Shown here piece after piece: positions 31,509 through 38,684 of a stretch of DNA of 39,303 nucleotides. The notes below the pieces were generated by a model. The model searched no databases. It worked only from the letters and a program-made list of their open reading frames with translations, and was not told the origin of the DNA. Every line of letters begins with the position of its first letter. The first letter of the stretch is position 1. Both the position numbers and the translations under genes were made by a program. The stretch is from an uncultured Lachnospiraceae bacterium (GTDB lineage Bacteria; Bacillota; Clostridia; Lachnospirales; Lachnospiraceae). Location: the NCBI GenBank assembly GCA_910584915.1, contig CAJUDM010000035.1:1-39303 (forward strand), read 5' to 3'.

Positions 31509-33020
31509 TCACTTTCCCTGCACTTTCTCTTGCAGCGCCGCACGGTCAATCTTTCCGTTTGCCGTGAGCGGCATCTTATCGAGCCTTGCGATCCGGTTCG
31601 GCATCATATACCGCGGAAGCTTCTCCTTGAGCGATACCGCCATATCCCTCTCCTCCGCCTCCCCCACATAGTAGAGGACTATCTTGCTCTTTTTCTGATC
31701 ATAGATACAGCAGGACATCTTTACGCCGTCCAGCATATTCACATTCACCTCGATCTCCCCCAGCTCGATCCGGTGCCCCATATGCTTGATCTGGTAGTCC
31801 TTCCTCGATACAAACATCAGCTCCCCGTTCTCATTATATCTCCCGATGTCCCCCGTCCTGTATATCTTTTCTGGGTACGCCTTATTCAAGGGATTCTGGA
31901 CAAACACAGCCTCCGTCCGCACGGGATCGTTGTAATACCCCGGCGAGAGGGACGTCCCCCTGATACAGATCTCCCCCTCTTCGCCCTCCCCGGCGCGCTC
32001 ATTTTTTTCATTCAGTAAAAGGATCTCCGTATTCTTGAAAGGCCTTCCCACAGGCATCGCCTGCCCCGGCGCAAGCTTTTCCTTTACCCTGTAATAGCAG
32101 CATACACCGGTCCCCTCCGTAGGGCCATATAAATTTACAAAATCCGCCTCCGGCAGCGCATCTTTCCACCTGTTAAACTGCTTTATGGGAAAAACCTCCC
32201 CCATAAACGCCACTGTCCTCAGATACGCCGGCAGAATGGTCTTAAAGGTATCAAAAGCCGATATCATCGCGAGCGCGGAGACCACCCAGCATATCGTGTT
32301 GATCCGGTGCTCATTCAAAAAAGCGATCAGTTTCACCGGAAACAGAAAAAGTGTCTTTGGGATCAGATAAGCCGTCACCCCAAATTTCAGCGCCGGATAG
32401 ATCTCTTTCATACTCGCGTCAAAATACAGCGGCGTCTGGTTTCCGAACACCGAATCCTCCCCGAAGCCAAGGATCTCTGACAACTGCTCGATATAATTGA
32501 TCACCGAGCGGTGGCATCCTGTGACTCCCTTGGGAACCCCCGTGGAGCCGGACGTAAATACGACATACACCGGATCTGTGTCAACCGCGGCATCATAGAT
32601 CCCGCCCAGCGCCTGCTCATCGATCCCGGTGCGGCATATCTCATCATAGAGAACGATCTTTCCGCCAAACCGAAGCTTTCCCGCCATCTCAAAGGTACTT
32701 CCATCGCATATGATCACCCTGGCGCAGACATTCTCCAGGATCAGATCGATCCTTGCGGCGGGCATCTCCGCGTCCACCGGCACATAAAAACAACCGCCCG
32801 CCACCGCGCCCAGAAACGCCGCCACGGTCTTCGGATGCTTTTCCATAAAGATAACGACAGGCTCTCTGTAGATTCCCTCTTTGTGCAGCCAGGTCCCTAT
32901 CGACCGGCTCTGATCTGAAAGTTCCTGAAAACTCAGGGCGTCCGTCCCGTCCGAAAACGCCGTTTTATCCGGCTTTCGCTTCACTGTCTCCGATAAATAG
33001 TCCAAAATATGATTCTGCAT
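31509..33020 (-). CDS. Amino-acid adenylation enzyme (DltA-like)
   Basis: A 503-aa free-standing adenylation enzyme of the NRPS/DltA type. Core motifs are A3 YVVFTSGSTGVPKGV, A5 NLYGPTEGT, A7 YRTGDIGRY, A8 HMGHRIELGEIE and A10 PLTANGKIDR with the catalytic Lys. It activates an amino acid as AMP-ester and loads the carrier protein. The length matches DltA (about 505 aa). The region at the substrate Asp (LYFDASMKEI) differs from the FDLSVM of D-Ala DltA, so the substrate may differ. GAGAAGGACGGGAC precedes the start. A racemase gene is 91 bp upstream. Confidence 0.9.
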   Translation of the reverse strand: MQNHILDYLSETVKRKPDKTAFSDGTDALSFQELSDQSRSIGTWLHKEGIYREPVVIFMEKHPKTVAAFLGAVAGGCFYVPVDAEMPAARIDLILENVCARVIICDGSTFEMAGKLRFGGKIVLYDEICRTGIDEQALGGIYDAAVDTDPVYVVFTSGSTGVPKGVTGCHRSVINYIEQLSEILGFGEDSVFGNQTPLYFDASMKEIYPALKFGVTAYLIPKTLFLFPVKLIAFLNEHRINTICWVVSALAMISAFDTFKTILPAYLRTVAFMGEVFPIKQFNRWKDALPEADFVNLYGPTEGTGVCCYYRVKEKLAPGQAMPVGRPFKNTEILLLNEKNERAGEGEEGEICIRGTSLSPGYYNDPVRTEAVFVQNPLNKAYPEKIYRTGDIGRYNENGELMFVSRKDYQIKHMGHRIELGEIEVNVNMLDGVKMSCCIYDQKKSKIVLYYVGEAEERDMAVSLKEKLPRYMMPNRIARLDKMPLTANGKIDRAALQEKVQGK

Positions 33021-33111
33021 GTCCCGTCCTTCTCTGTCTCATTTGTGTGCGGATCGGTTCCGCTCAAACCCTGCCGGAAAAACATCATCCGTCAGATGCC
33101 ACTCTCTCCTC

Positions 33112-33825
33112 TCAGGTGATCAGTTCCCGATACTCCGGGCGCAGCCTGCCGCATTCCTCCACCGCCATTGCCGCCAGAACCTCCATCACATCCAGATATC
33201 CCGCCCCGGCGAGGCACTCTCTCTTGATCAGGGACAACTCCGTACATGCCGGCAGGATCACCTGCGCGCCCCCGTCCCTCAAGTTTGCCGCCACATCCGC
33301 AAAGCCCCCGCCATCCGGCGTTTTCCCCGCTTTGATGTCCAAATATATGATATCCATCAGCTTCCGCTGATACCCTTCATCCGGTATAACGCTCTCTATC
33401 CCTCTCCGCGCCAGCGCCCTTTGGAACAGCCCGCTCTTTATCGTCCCGTCCGTCGCCATGATGCCCGCGCTCTGAATCCCTCTTTCTTGCAGATAACGCG
33501 CCGTCTCCTCCACTGCGTTTAAAATCCGTAACCCTGTTCTTTCCTCCAGTTCCCCGTGAAAATAGTGCGCCGTGATACAGGGGATCGCGAGAAGCTCCGC
33601 CCCCAGTCCTTTCAACTTTTTTCCCGCCTCCGCCATCTGCGGCAGCGGGGAGCAGGCGCTCTCACCCAGTATAAACTTTGTCCTGTCCGGCGTAGCCGGA
33701 TTGCTTATCATACAGATCTCCATATGCTCCTGATCTGTCTCCGCATCGCTCATCTGCGTCAGAAGCCGCAGAAAATGCGCAGTAGCCATGGGGCCGAGCC
33801 CGCCGATAATTCCCAGTTTCTTCAT
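33112..33825 (-). CDS. Aspartate/glutamate-type amino-acid racemase
   Basis: A 237-aa racemase of the Asp/Glu/hydantoin superfamily. It begins MKKLGIIGGLGPMATAHFLR and holds NPATPDRT. The two catalytic Cys are Cys83 (AIPCITAHYF) and Cys194 (LPACTELSLI); typical aspartate racemases have IPCNTAH and GCTEL, so the Asn to Ile change may alter specificity. It likely makes a D-amino acid. Position just before the adenylation gene suggests it feeds the dlt-like pathway. Confidence 0.88.
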   Translation of the reverse strand: MKKLGIIGGLGPMATAHFLRLLTQMSDAETDQEHMEICMISNPATPDRTKFILGESACSPLPQMAEAGKKLKGLGAELLAIPCITAHYFHGELEERTGLRILNAVEETARYLQERGIQSAGIMATDGTIKSGLFQRALARRGIESVIPDEGYQRKLMDIIYLDIKAGKTPDGGGFADVAANLRDGGAQVILPACTELSLIKRECLAGAGYLDVMEVLAAMAVEECGRLRPEYRELIT

Positions 33826-33858
33826 AAAGCTTATCGCCCTTTATTTTTTTGCAGTATT

Positions 33859-35481
33859 TCAATTCACTTCCGGGTACAGGCTGTGGTCATAATTGTGGGG
33901 ATAAAAATGCTGGGCGGTATATGCCATCAACTGTTCTTCTGTCCACATAAATATGTCGGGGTGGTCGCTTCTCGGCGTAGTGTCGAGATGATACCAGCCG
34001 TCCCCCAGATTGACCAGATTCCAGTAATGATGCGTTCTGGTGGGTATCTTCTCGATATCCATATTCTTGATACCCGCTCTTGTCAACAACACCTTGGTCG
34101 TACAGGCGTAGACATAGCAATCGCCCCTTTTTTCGATCAGCCCCTCATAAGCCGCCCTCACATAATCTCCCTTTTCCGAGTGTTCAATATAATAGACATG
34201 TGACCTGACATAATTATAGATCGCCCTCACCTTTTCTATCGGCTCCATCTCCGGCTTGAGGATCTCCGCAAGGATCTCATCCGCCGCAGCGTTCACCTGA
34301 TCGATATCATACTTTCTCTCCTGAACCGTCAGGTTCACCGTAACGCTGGTGCTGTTCCCCGCATAGTCCTCAGCCGTATATACGACCGGATATACCCCCG
34401 CCTGATTCAGGTTTACCGCACTGCTGTCAACCGTAAAGTTCAACCCCTCCGGGCAGTTATCTGTGACAGTGACATATTTCCTGTAAGCCGCCGCCTGCCC
34501 TTCTATAATGCTCAGATCCTTCGCCCCGGTTATGACAGGCGCCTCCGTATCTTCCGCAAGGATAAGCTCCGCAGTCCTGACCGTCTCATTTCCGCCTTCA
34601 TCCACAAACCTGATCTCCACGCTCTGGCTTCCCGGAACCGTCAGATCCGGCGGTGTGACAAAATACGCCTTAACTTCCGTCACATCCTCCACAGATTCTA
34701 TAAAATCCTCCGGCTTCCTTGGAAGCAGGGTAAACCCTTCTATATTATGGACGCTCACTTCCGGCGGGATCGTATCGACAATATTCAGCCTGCTCTCATA
34801 GACGATCCCGTCCACCTCCAGCGCAACCGTTTGGACACCCGGTTTCATACAGTCAGCGGGATCAATTCCCGTCACAAACTCCGCCTTCTCCCCGTCCAGC
34901 AAAAAATCCTCCGGGGACGGCACTGTCCCTCCCGCCTCCATATCCAGTTGTTCCACCACCTGCGATACGATCAGCTCAGAGGCAACCTCCGCACTGTTTC
35001 CTCCCGCATCCACCAGCCGGACCTTCACCTCTTGCCTGCCAAACTTTGAAAAGTCCGGCACCTGCGCAAAAGATACCTGCACATCCGTCTCGTCCCTGAT
35101 ATCCGTCACAAGCTCCTCCGCCTCGCAGCTTCCGCCGTACGCCACGCAGACGGCATTCGGCGCCGCCGCAGGCGGAACCGTATCCGTTACGGTCAGCCTG
35201 CAATCTTGGGCGGACAATCCCGTCCACAGCTTCAGGTGGTATTCTCCCGGTTTCGACGCATCGATGATATCGCTGTCCGTCGTAAAATAGCCTCTGTCCT
35301 CAGGGTTTTTCAGAAAATCCTGGGCATGGACTATCACGCCCGCCTCCACGGAACGTTCCCGGTATACCCTGCCCCGCTCCCTTACGCCCATGCCGATAAG
35401 AGCCAGCATGATCACGCCCGCCAGAATTGCAGTCACGATTATGATACCTGTGTGATTCCCTTTTTTTGTCCCATCCGCCAT
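33859..35481 (-). CDS. Membrane-anchored Ig-like repeat protein with transglutaminase domain
   Basis: A 540-aa protein with a membrane anchor (about residues 12-32), three to four Ig-like/DUF5011-type beta modules (about 50-385) marked by DTVPP, DTIPPEVSV and DTEAPVITG starts and GGN ends, and a C-terminal transglutaminase-like domain (about 395-530). Its triad is Cys455 (KRGDCYVYA), His484 or His485 (RTHHYWNLV) and Asp500 (YHLDTTP). It acts outside the cell, perhaps cross-linking or processing wall proteins. GAGGGCGGAAGATC precedes the start. Same strand and close to the racemase gene (33 bp). Confidence 0.87.
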   Translation of the reverse strand: MADGTKKGNHTGIIIVTAILAGVIMLALIGMGVRERGRVYRERSVEAGVIVHAQDFLKNPEDRGYFTTDSDIIDASKPGEYHLKLWTGLSAQDCRLTVTDTVPPAAAPNAVCVAYGGSCEAEELVTDIRDETDVQVSFAQVPDFSKFGRQEVKVRLVDAGGNSAEVASELIVSQVVEQLDMEAGGTVPSPEDFLLDGEKAEFVTGIDPADCMKPGVQTVALEVDGIVYESRLNIVDTIPPEVSVHNIEGFTLLPRKPEDFIESVEDVTEVKAYFVTPPDLTVPGSQSVEIRFVDEGGNETVRTAELILAEDTEAPVITGAKDLSIIEGQAAAYRKYVTVTDNCPEGLNFTVDSSAVNLNQAGVYPVVYTAEDYAGNSTSVTVNLTVQERKYDIDQVNAAADEILAEILKPEMEPIEKVRAIYNYVRSHVYYIEHSEKGDYVRAAYEGLIEKRGDCYVYACTTKVLLTRAGIKNMDIEKIPTRTHHYWNLVNLGDGWYHLDTTPRSDHPDIFMWTEEQLMAYTAQHFYPHNYDHSLYPEVN

Positions 35482-35571
35482 GATCTTCCGCCCTCAGGTT
35501 TCTCTATCCCTGCTCTTCTCTCTTTGCCCCGGCTTTTTGCCGCTTATCTCTTCCCTCATTTGCCGCACCTT

Positions 35572-36285
35572 TTACAGTCCCGCAAATATCTCTCCTATAC
35601 TGCCCTGCACGATGAGGTCTGCCATCTTATCTCTCGGCGTCGGCGTCTTATTCACCAACACCAGTTTATTCCCCCGATAATAGTCGATCAGCCCCGCCGC
35701 CGGATAGACCGCGAGGGAAGTCCCGCCGATGATCAGCACATCCGCCTCCTGAATAAAATGCATCGCCGCTGTCAGCGTCTTATTGTCAAGTCCCTCCTCG
35801 TAGAGCACCACATCGGGTTTTATGATGCCGCCGCATGTACACTTGGGAACACCCTCCGAATTTTTGACTGCCTCCACATTGTAAAAATCTCCGCAATTCT
35901 CACAGTAGTTCCGGAGGACACTGCCGTGCAGCTCCAACACATTCTTACTGCCCGCCTTCTGGTGCAGCCCGTCTATATTCTGGGTGATGACTGCTCTCAG
36001 CTTTCCCTGCGCCTCCCACTCTGCCAGCTTTTTATGCGCCTCATTCGGTTCCGCATCCAGGTACAGCATCTTATCCCTGTAAAATTTATAAAACTCTTCC
36101 GTTTTGGAACGAAAAAACGTATGGCTCAGTATCGTCTCCGGCGGATATGCATACTTCTGATGATACAAACCGTCCGTACTTCTGAAGTCCGGAATGCCGC
36201 TCTCCGTAGAGACACCGGCACCGCCAAAAAATACGATATTATCGCTCTCATCGATCCATTTTTTCAAAGTTTCCAGTTCTGTCAT
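35572..36285 (-). CDS. Sir2-family NAD-dependent protein deacylase
   Basis: A 237-aa sirtuin with FFGGAGVSTESGIPDFRS (NAD site), TQNIDGLHQKAG, catalytic His120 (LELHGSVLRN) and zinc ligands Cys128, Cys131, Cys149 and Cys151. It removes acyl groups from Lys using NAD. ATG 36285 follows GGAGGAGGC; the longer frame lacks support. It is first in the run of seven minus-strand genes with short gaps. A shared mRNA is likely but not proven, because a 90-bp gap follows it. Confidence 0.94.
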   Translation of the reverse strand: MTELETLKKWIDESDNIVFFGGAGVSTESGIPDFRSTDGLYHQKYAYPPETILSHTFFRSKTEEFYKFYRDKMLYLDAEPNEAHKKLAEWEAQGKLRAVITQNIDGLHQKAGSKNVLELHGSVLRNYCENCGDFYNVEAVKNSEGVPKCTCGGIIKPDVVLYEEGLDNKTLTAAMHFIQEADVLIIGGTSLAVYPAAGLIDYYRGNKLVLVNKTPTPRDKMADLIVQGSIGEIFAGL

Positions 36286-36365
36286 GATTCCGCCTCCTCC
36301 GACTGATATTGATATCTGTTTGCATGGAACTTTCGGAAAGCATCCCGCCCTCCTCATCTCAGGAC

Positions 36366-36394
36366 ATTATACCACTTTTATTTTTAAAGGTCTA
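36366..36394 (-). promoter_or_regulatory. Predicted sir2 operon promoter
   Basis: On minus TAGACC (36389-36394) and TATAAT (36366-36371), 17-bp spacer, about 80 bp before the sir2 start. It lies downstream of the tRNA-fragment terminator. Confidence 0.6.
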
Positions 36395-36406
36395 TTAAAG
36401 CAAAGC

Positions 36407-36437
36407 AAAAACCCCGAAAAATCAACATTTTTCGAGG
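36407..36437 (-). terminator. Terminator of the original tRNA-Cys gene
   Basis: On minus CCTCGAAAAAT and ATTTTTCGGGG (36412-36437) pair around GTTG and TTTTT follows. It sits ten bases after the 3' end of the tRNA fragment. Confidence 0.85.
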
Positions 36438-36446
36438 TCTCCGAAG

Positions 36447-36490
36447 AGGCGCAGACCGGATTTGAACCGGTGAATCAGGGTGTTGCAGAC
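36447..36490 (-). pseudogene. 3' half of a tRNA-Cys(GCA) gene, putative attachment site
   Basis: On the minus strand the sequence folds as the 3' part of a tRNA: anticodon loop CTGCAAC (36482-36488), 3' anticodon stem ACCCT, variable loop GATTC, T arm ACCGG-TTCAAAT-CCGGT (36455-36471), acceptor strand CTGCGCC (36448-36454) and discriminator T (36447). The 5' anticodon stem should read AGGGT but only the last two bases fit, so homology stops near 36490. No matching GGCGCAG acceptor start lies at tRNA distance. This is what remains when an element integrates at the anticodon loop and rebuilds the tRNA at its far end. Confidence 0.8.
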
Positions 36491-36608
36491 GTATGCCACT
36501 ACTTCTTCAACCCCTTATTTTATCACGGTTCCAGCCGTCTGCCGCCTCATGCGACCACTTTATCGCCACCTTATTGCGAAAAGGCCACGTTATCGCTTAA
36601 CTACAAAA

Positions 36609-36850
36609 AAATTATAACATTTTCGCCCGCATAATTCAACGGATTTATGCGGGCGAATTGAGTTATGTTATGGCGGTTTCTGCGCCAAAATCTAACCCGT
36701 CCGTTCAGCACGTGCCCATTCGCAAAGGCGCTTTCAGCGCTTTCCCGCTGCTGGCGCAGCTGACTTTGCTCATAGACGGGCGCTCCCTCAGAACACAGAG
36801 CAACTGACAAATTCGTGCAAGCACGGTTTGTCAGCTGTCTGTGTTCTGGC
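36609..36850 (+). other. Structured non-coding region at the element end
   Basis: Holds three inverted-repeat structures. First, TTCGCCCGCATAA (36622-36634) with TTATGCGGGCGAA (36645-36657), flanked by ATAACAT/ATGTTAT. Second, GCGCT/AGCGC around 36728-36742, inside CCCGTC/GACGGG arms. Third, a nested hairpin: CAGAACACAGA (36789-36799) with TCTGTGTTCTG (36838-36848), CTGACAAA with TTTGTCAG and CGTGC-AA-GCACG. No T-run. It may be an origin (of transfer or replication) or the recombinase-binding region, or a leader of the next gene, 34 bp on. Confidence 0.75.
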
Positions 36851-36883
36851 CGAACTTTTTTACAATATTAACAGGAGGCCACT

Positions 36884-38077
36884 ATGGACTATCAATTAGA
36901 AATCAAACAGACCGTGGATTATCCCCGGTGCCGCATCTACCGGGAATTCATCCGCACACTCATGGAGGATAGGAACATCCGTACAAACGGAAGCTCCTAT
37001 CTTTTTTATTACATGACACTCTGCTCCTACGCAAACTTCCGTTCTTCCTATCAGAGACTGGATGGCATCTCCTATCTGGTCGGCCCCGGAGAATGGATCT
37101 GCAGGACTTCAGAGCTGTCCGGATGGTTCCGCACACGGTTCCAGCACCAGGCGCTGTCCATCCTCGATTTTCTTCAGGAGCAGAACTACATAACCTATAC
37201 CCGGCTCAGCAGGGGGCATCTGATCAAATTCTGCATCACTGGATGGAAAAAGCATAATACTGCTCTCGATTACAACTACCCATGTCTGAAGGATGTGGGC
37301 TTTTTCTTTTTCCCGATTGCCGCTGTCCATGAGCTGATCAGCATGGGCAGGTGCTCAGAAATGGATATTGTACTGGATCTCTGGGTACACGCCATCTACA
37401 ACGACAGCCAGGTTCAGGGCTCTGAACTCGGCCCCGTGGTCTATTTCCGCAACTGCACCGGCAATCCGCTGACCAGCTGCAGCGACCTTTCCCTGCGCTG
37501 GGGCATTTCGAAAGCGACTGCCAGCCGGATACTCAACAAGCTGCAGGAAAAGGAATATCTTTCCCTAGTTTCCTTTACCGGGCGGCATGGCAGCGTGATC
37601 TATCTGTGCAACTACCTGTCTACCATGTTTAATATCAGTGACGTCATGATCGACAAGGAGGAGGTTTCCATGACATTCCAGGTTCCTGTCCATATTACGG
37701 AGAATGCTTCCATTCCGGAAAATACTGCTGTCAGAGAAGAGCAGATTTACACAGCAGAGGAGCCGGATACCGTTTCATCCCTGTCCGGTAGCGTTTCAAA
37801 ATCCCACATTTGCCAGGTCATCCGAAAAACGGCAGAAATCCTTGCAACACAAGGGGTTCCATGCTGTGAATGCCCCGAAACCCTGTATAAGTTATATCCC
37901 TTATCCGACTGCAGGGAAACTAATTTTAGGTATTCGCTGAAGATATGCTGTCCGGATGGAAGCATCCCTTACCAGTTTGAGCTGACGCTTTCCCCGGTCC
38001 GGCTCTTTGGCAGCACCGCTATCCCCATTGAAGAACAAAGTCCCGAAACAACAACCATCCATGCAGAGAGGAGATAG
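36884..38077 (+). CDS. Winged-helix DNA-binding protein of the element
   Basis: A 397-aa protein with an N-terminal domain of about 130 aa (TSELSGWFRTRFQHQALSIL, a wHTH-like segment) and a clear second HTH at about 200-235 (DLSLRWGISKATASRILNKL, followed by the wing YLSLVSFTGRHGSVIYL). A C-terminal domain (about 300-385) has several Cys. Resembles HTH proteins at the start of Lachnospiraceae integrative elements, where a role in replication or control is supposed. Strong site ACAGGAGGCC. It follows the structured region, as a replication initiator or its regulator would. Confidence 0.75.
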   Translation: MDYQLEIKQTVDYPRCRIYREFIRTLMEDRNIRTNGSSYLFYYMTLCSYANFRSSYQRLDGISYLVGPGEWICRTSELSGWFRTRFQHQALSILDFLQEQNYITYTRLSRGHLIKFCITGWKKHNTALDYNYPCLKDVGFFFFPIAAVHELISMGRCSEMDIVLDLWVHAIYNDSQVQGSELGPVVYFRNCTGNPLTSCSDLSLRWGISKATASRILNKLQEKEYLSLVSFTGRHGSVIYLCNYLSTMFNISDVMIDKEEVSMTFQVPVHITENASIPENTAVREEQIYTAEEPDTVSSLSGSVSKSHICQVIRKTAEILATQGVPCCECPETLYKLYPLSDCRETNFRYSLKICCPDGSIPYQFELTLSPVRLFGSTAIPIEEQSPETTTIHAERR

Positions 38078-38082
38078 ATACT

Positions 38083-38622
38083 ATGGCAAACACAAGACCG
38101 AACAAAAACATTCCAACACAGGAGGAGAACCCCCTGTTCCATGATACCTGGAAGCTGCTGAAGAATTACAGGGATGCCGTCTGGAACCTGGAACTGGCTG
38201 TCCAGCAGGTACGGAACACCTTTGAGATTGAGTACGGGAGCAGCATTGAGGAATTTCTGGATTCCATGTATATCGCAGGTGCGGATGTAGGAGGAACCAA
38301 ACTGGAGAACTATGCAAAGAGCATTGAGCGGAGCAATAAGATGCTCACACTCTTAAACTCTGCTGTGGATATCCTGCGGAGTAAGCATAAGCATGGAGAA
38401 CAGTATTACTGGATCCTCTACTACAGCTATCTGTCTCCCCAACAGCTTCAGAATACGGATGAGATCATTGAAAACCTGCGCCCGCATATTGCGAATATAT
38501 CCCCCAGAACCTATTACCGGAAACGCCCGGAGGCAGTGCAGGCACTCAGTTCCATTCTGTGGGGATATACCTCAAAAGGCTGTCTGGAGATGTTGGATAA
38601 GTTCTTTCCGGAAGGGAAATGA
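38083..38622 (+). CDS. Sigma-70 region 4/ArpU-RinA-like protein
   Basis: A 179-aa protein that is mainly helical. The C-terminal part (about 100-165: EQYYWILYYSYLSPQQL and ISPRTYYRKRPEAVQALS) resembles the DNA-binding end of phage late-gene activators (ArpU, RinA) and sigma region 4, with a SPRTYYR recognition helix. It starts six bases after the previous stop, with GAGAGGAG. Likely a transcription activator of the element. Confidence 0.7.
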   Translation: MANTRPNKNIPTQEENPLFHDTWKLLKNYRDAVWNLELAVQQVRNTFEIEYGSSIEEFLDSMYIAGADVGGTKLENYAKSIERSNKMLTLLNSAVDILRSKHKHGEQYYWILYYSYLSPQQLQNTDEIIENLRPHIANISPRTYYRKRPEAVQALSSILWGYTSKGCLEMLDKFFPEGK

Positions 38623-38629
38623 TAGACAT

Positions 38630-38684
38630 TTCATAGACTGGCACTCATAATGATCTAAAAAACAGGAGAGTGTCAGTCTATGAA
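38630..38684. repeat. 17-bp inverted repeat covering the recombinase start
   Basis: Left arm TTCATAGACTGGCACTC (38630-38646) and right arm GAGTGTCAGTCTATGAA (38668-38684) match with one G-U-compatible change, and 21 bp lie between. The AGGAG ribosome site is at the loop edge and the ATG (38680-38682) is in the right arm, so the mRNA hairpin would hide the start. Confidence 0.8.

Noticed and set aside
35206..36306. 366-aa plus-strand frame opposite sir2 and the Ig-like gene
   Set aside because: His- and Arg-rich shadow that spans two well-supported genes on the other strand.
36677..36690. GGCGCAG on the minus strand as the 5' acceptor of the tRNA-Cys
   Set aside because: It is about 230 bp from the 3' half and is not followed by a D arm, so it does not form a tRNA.
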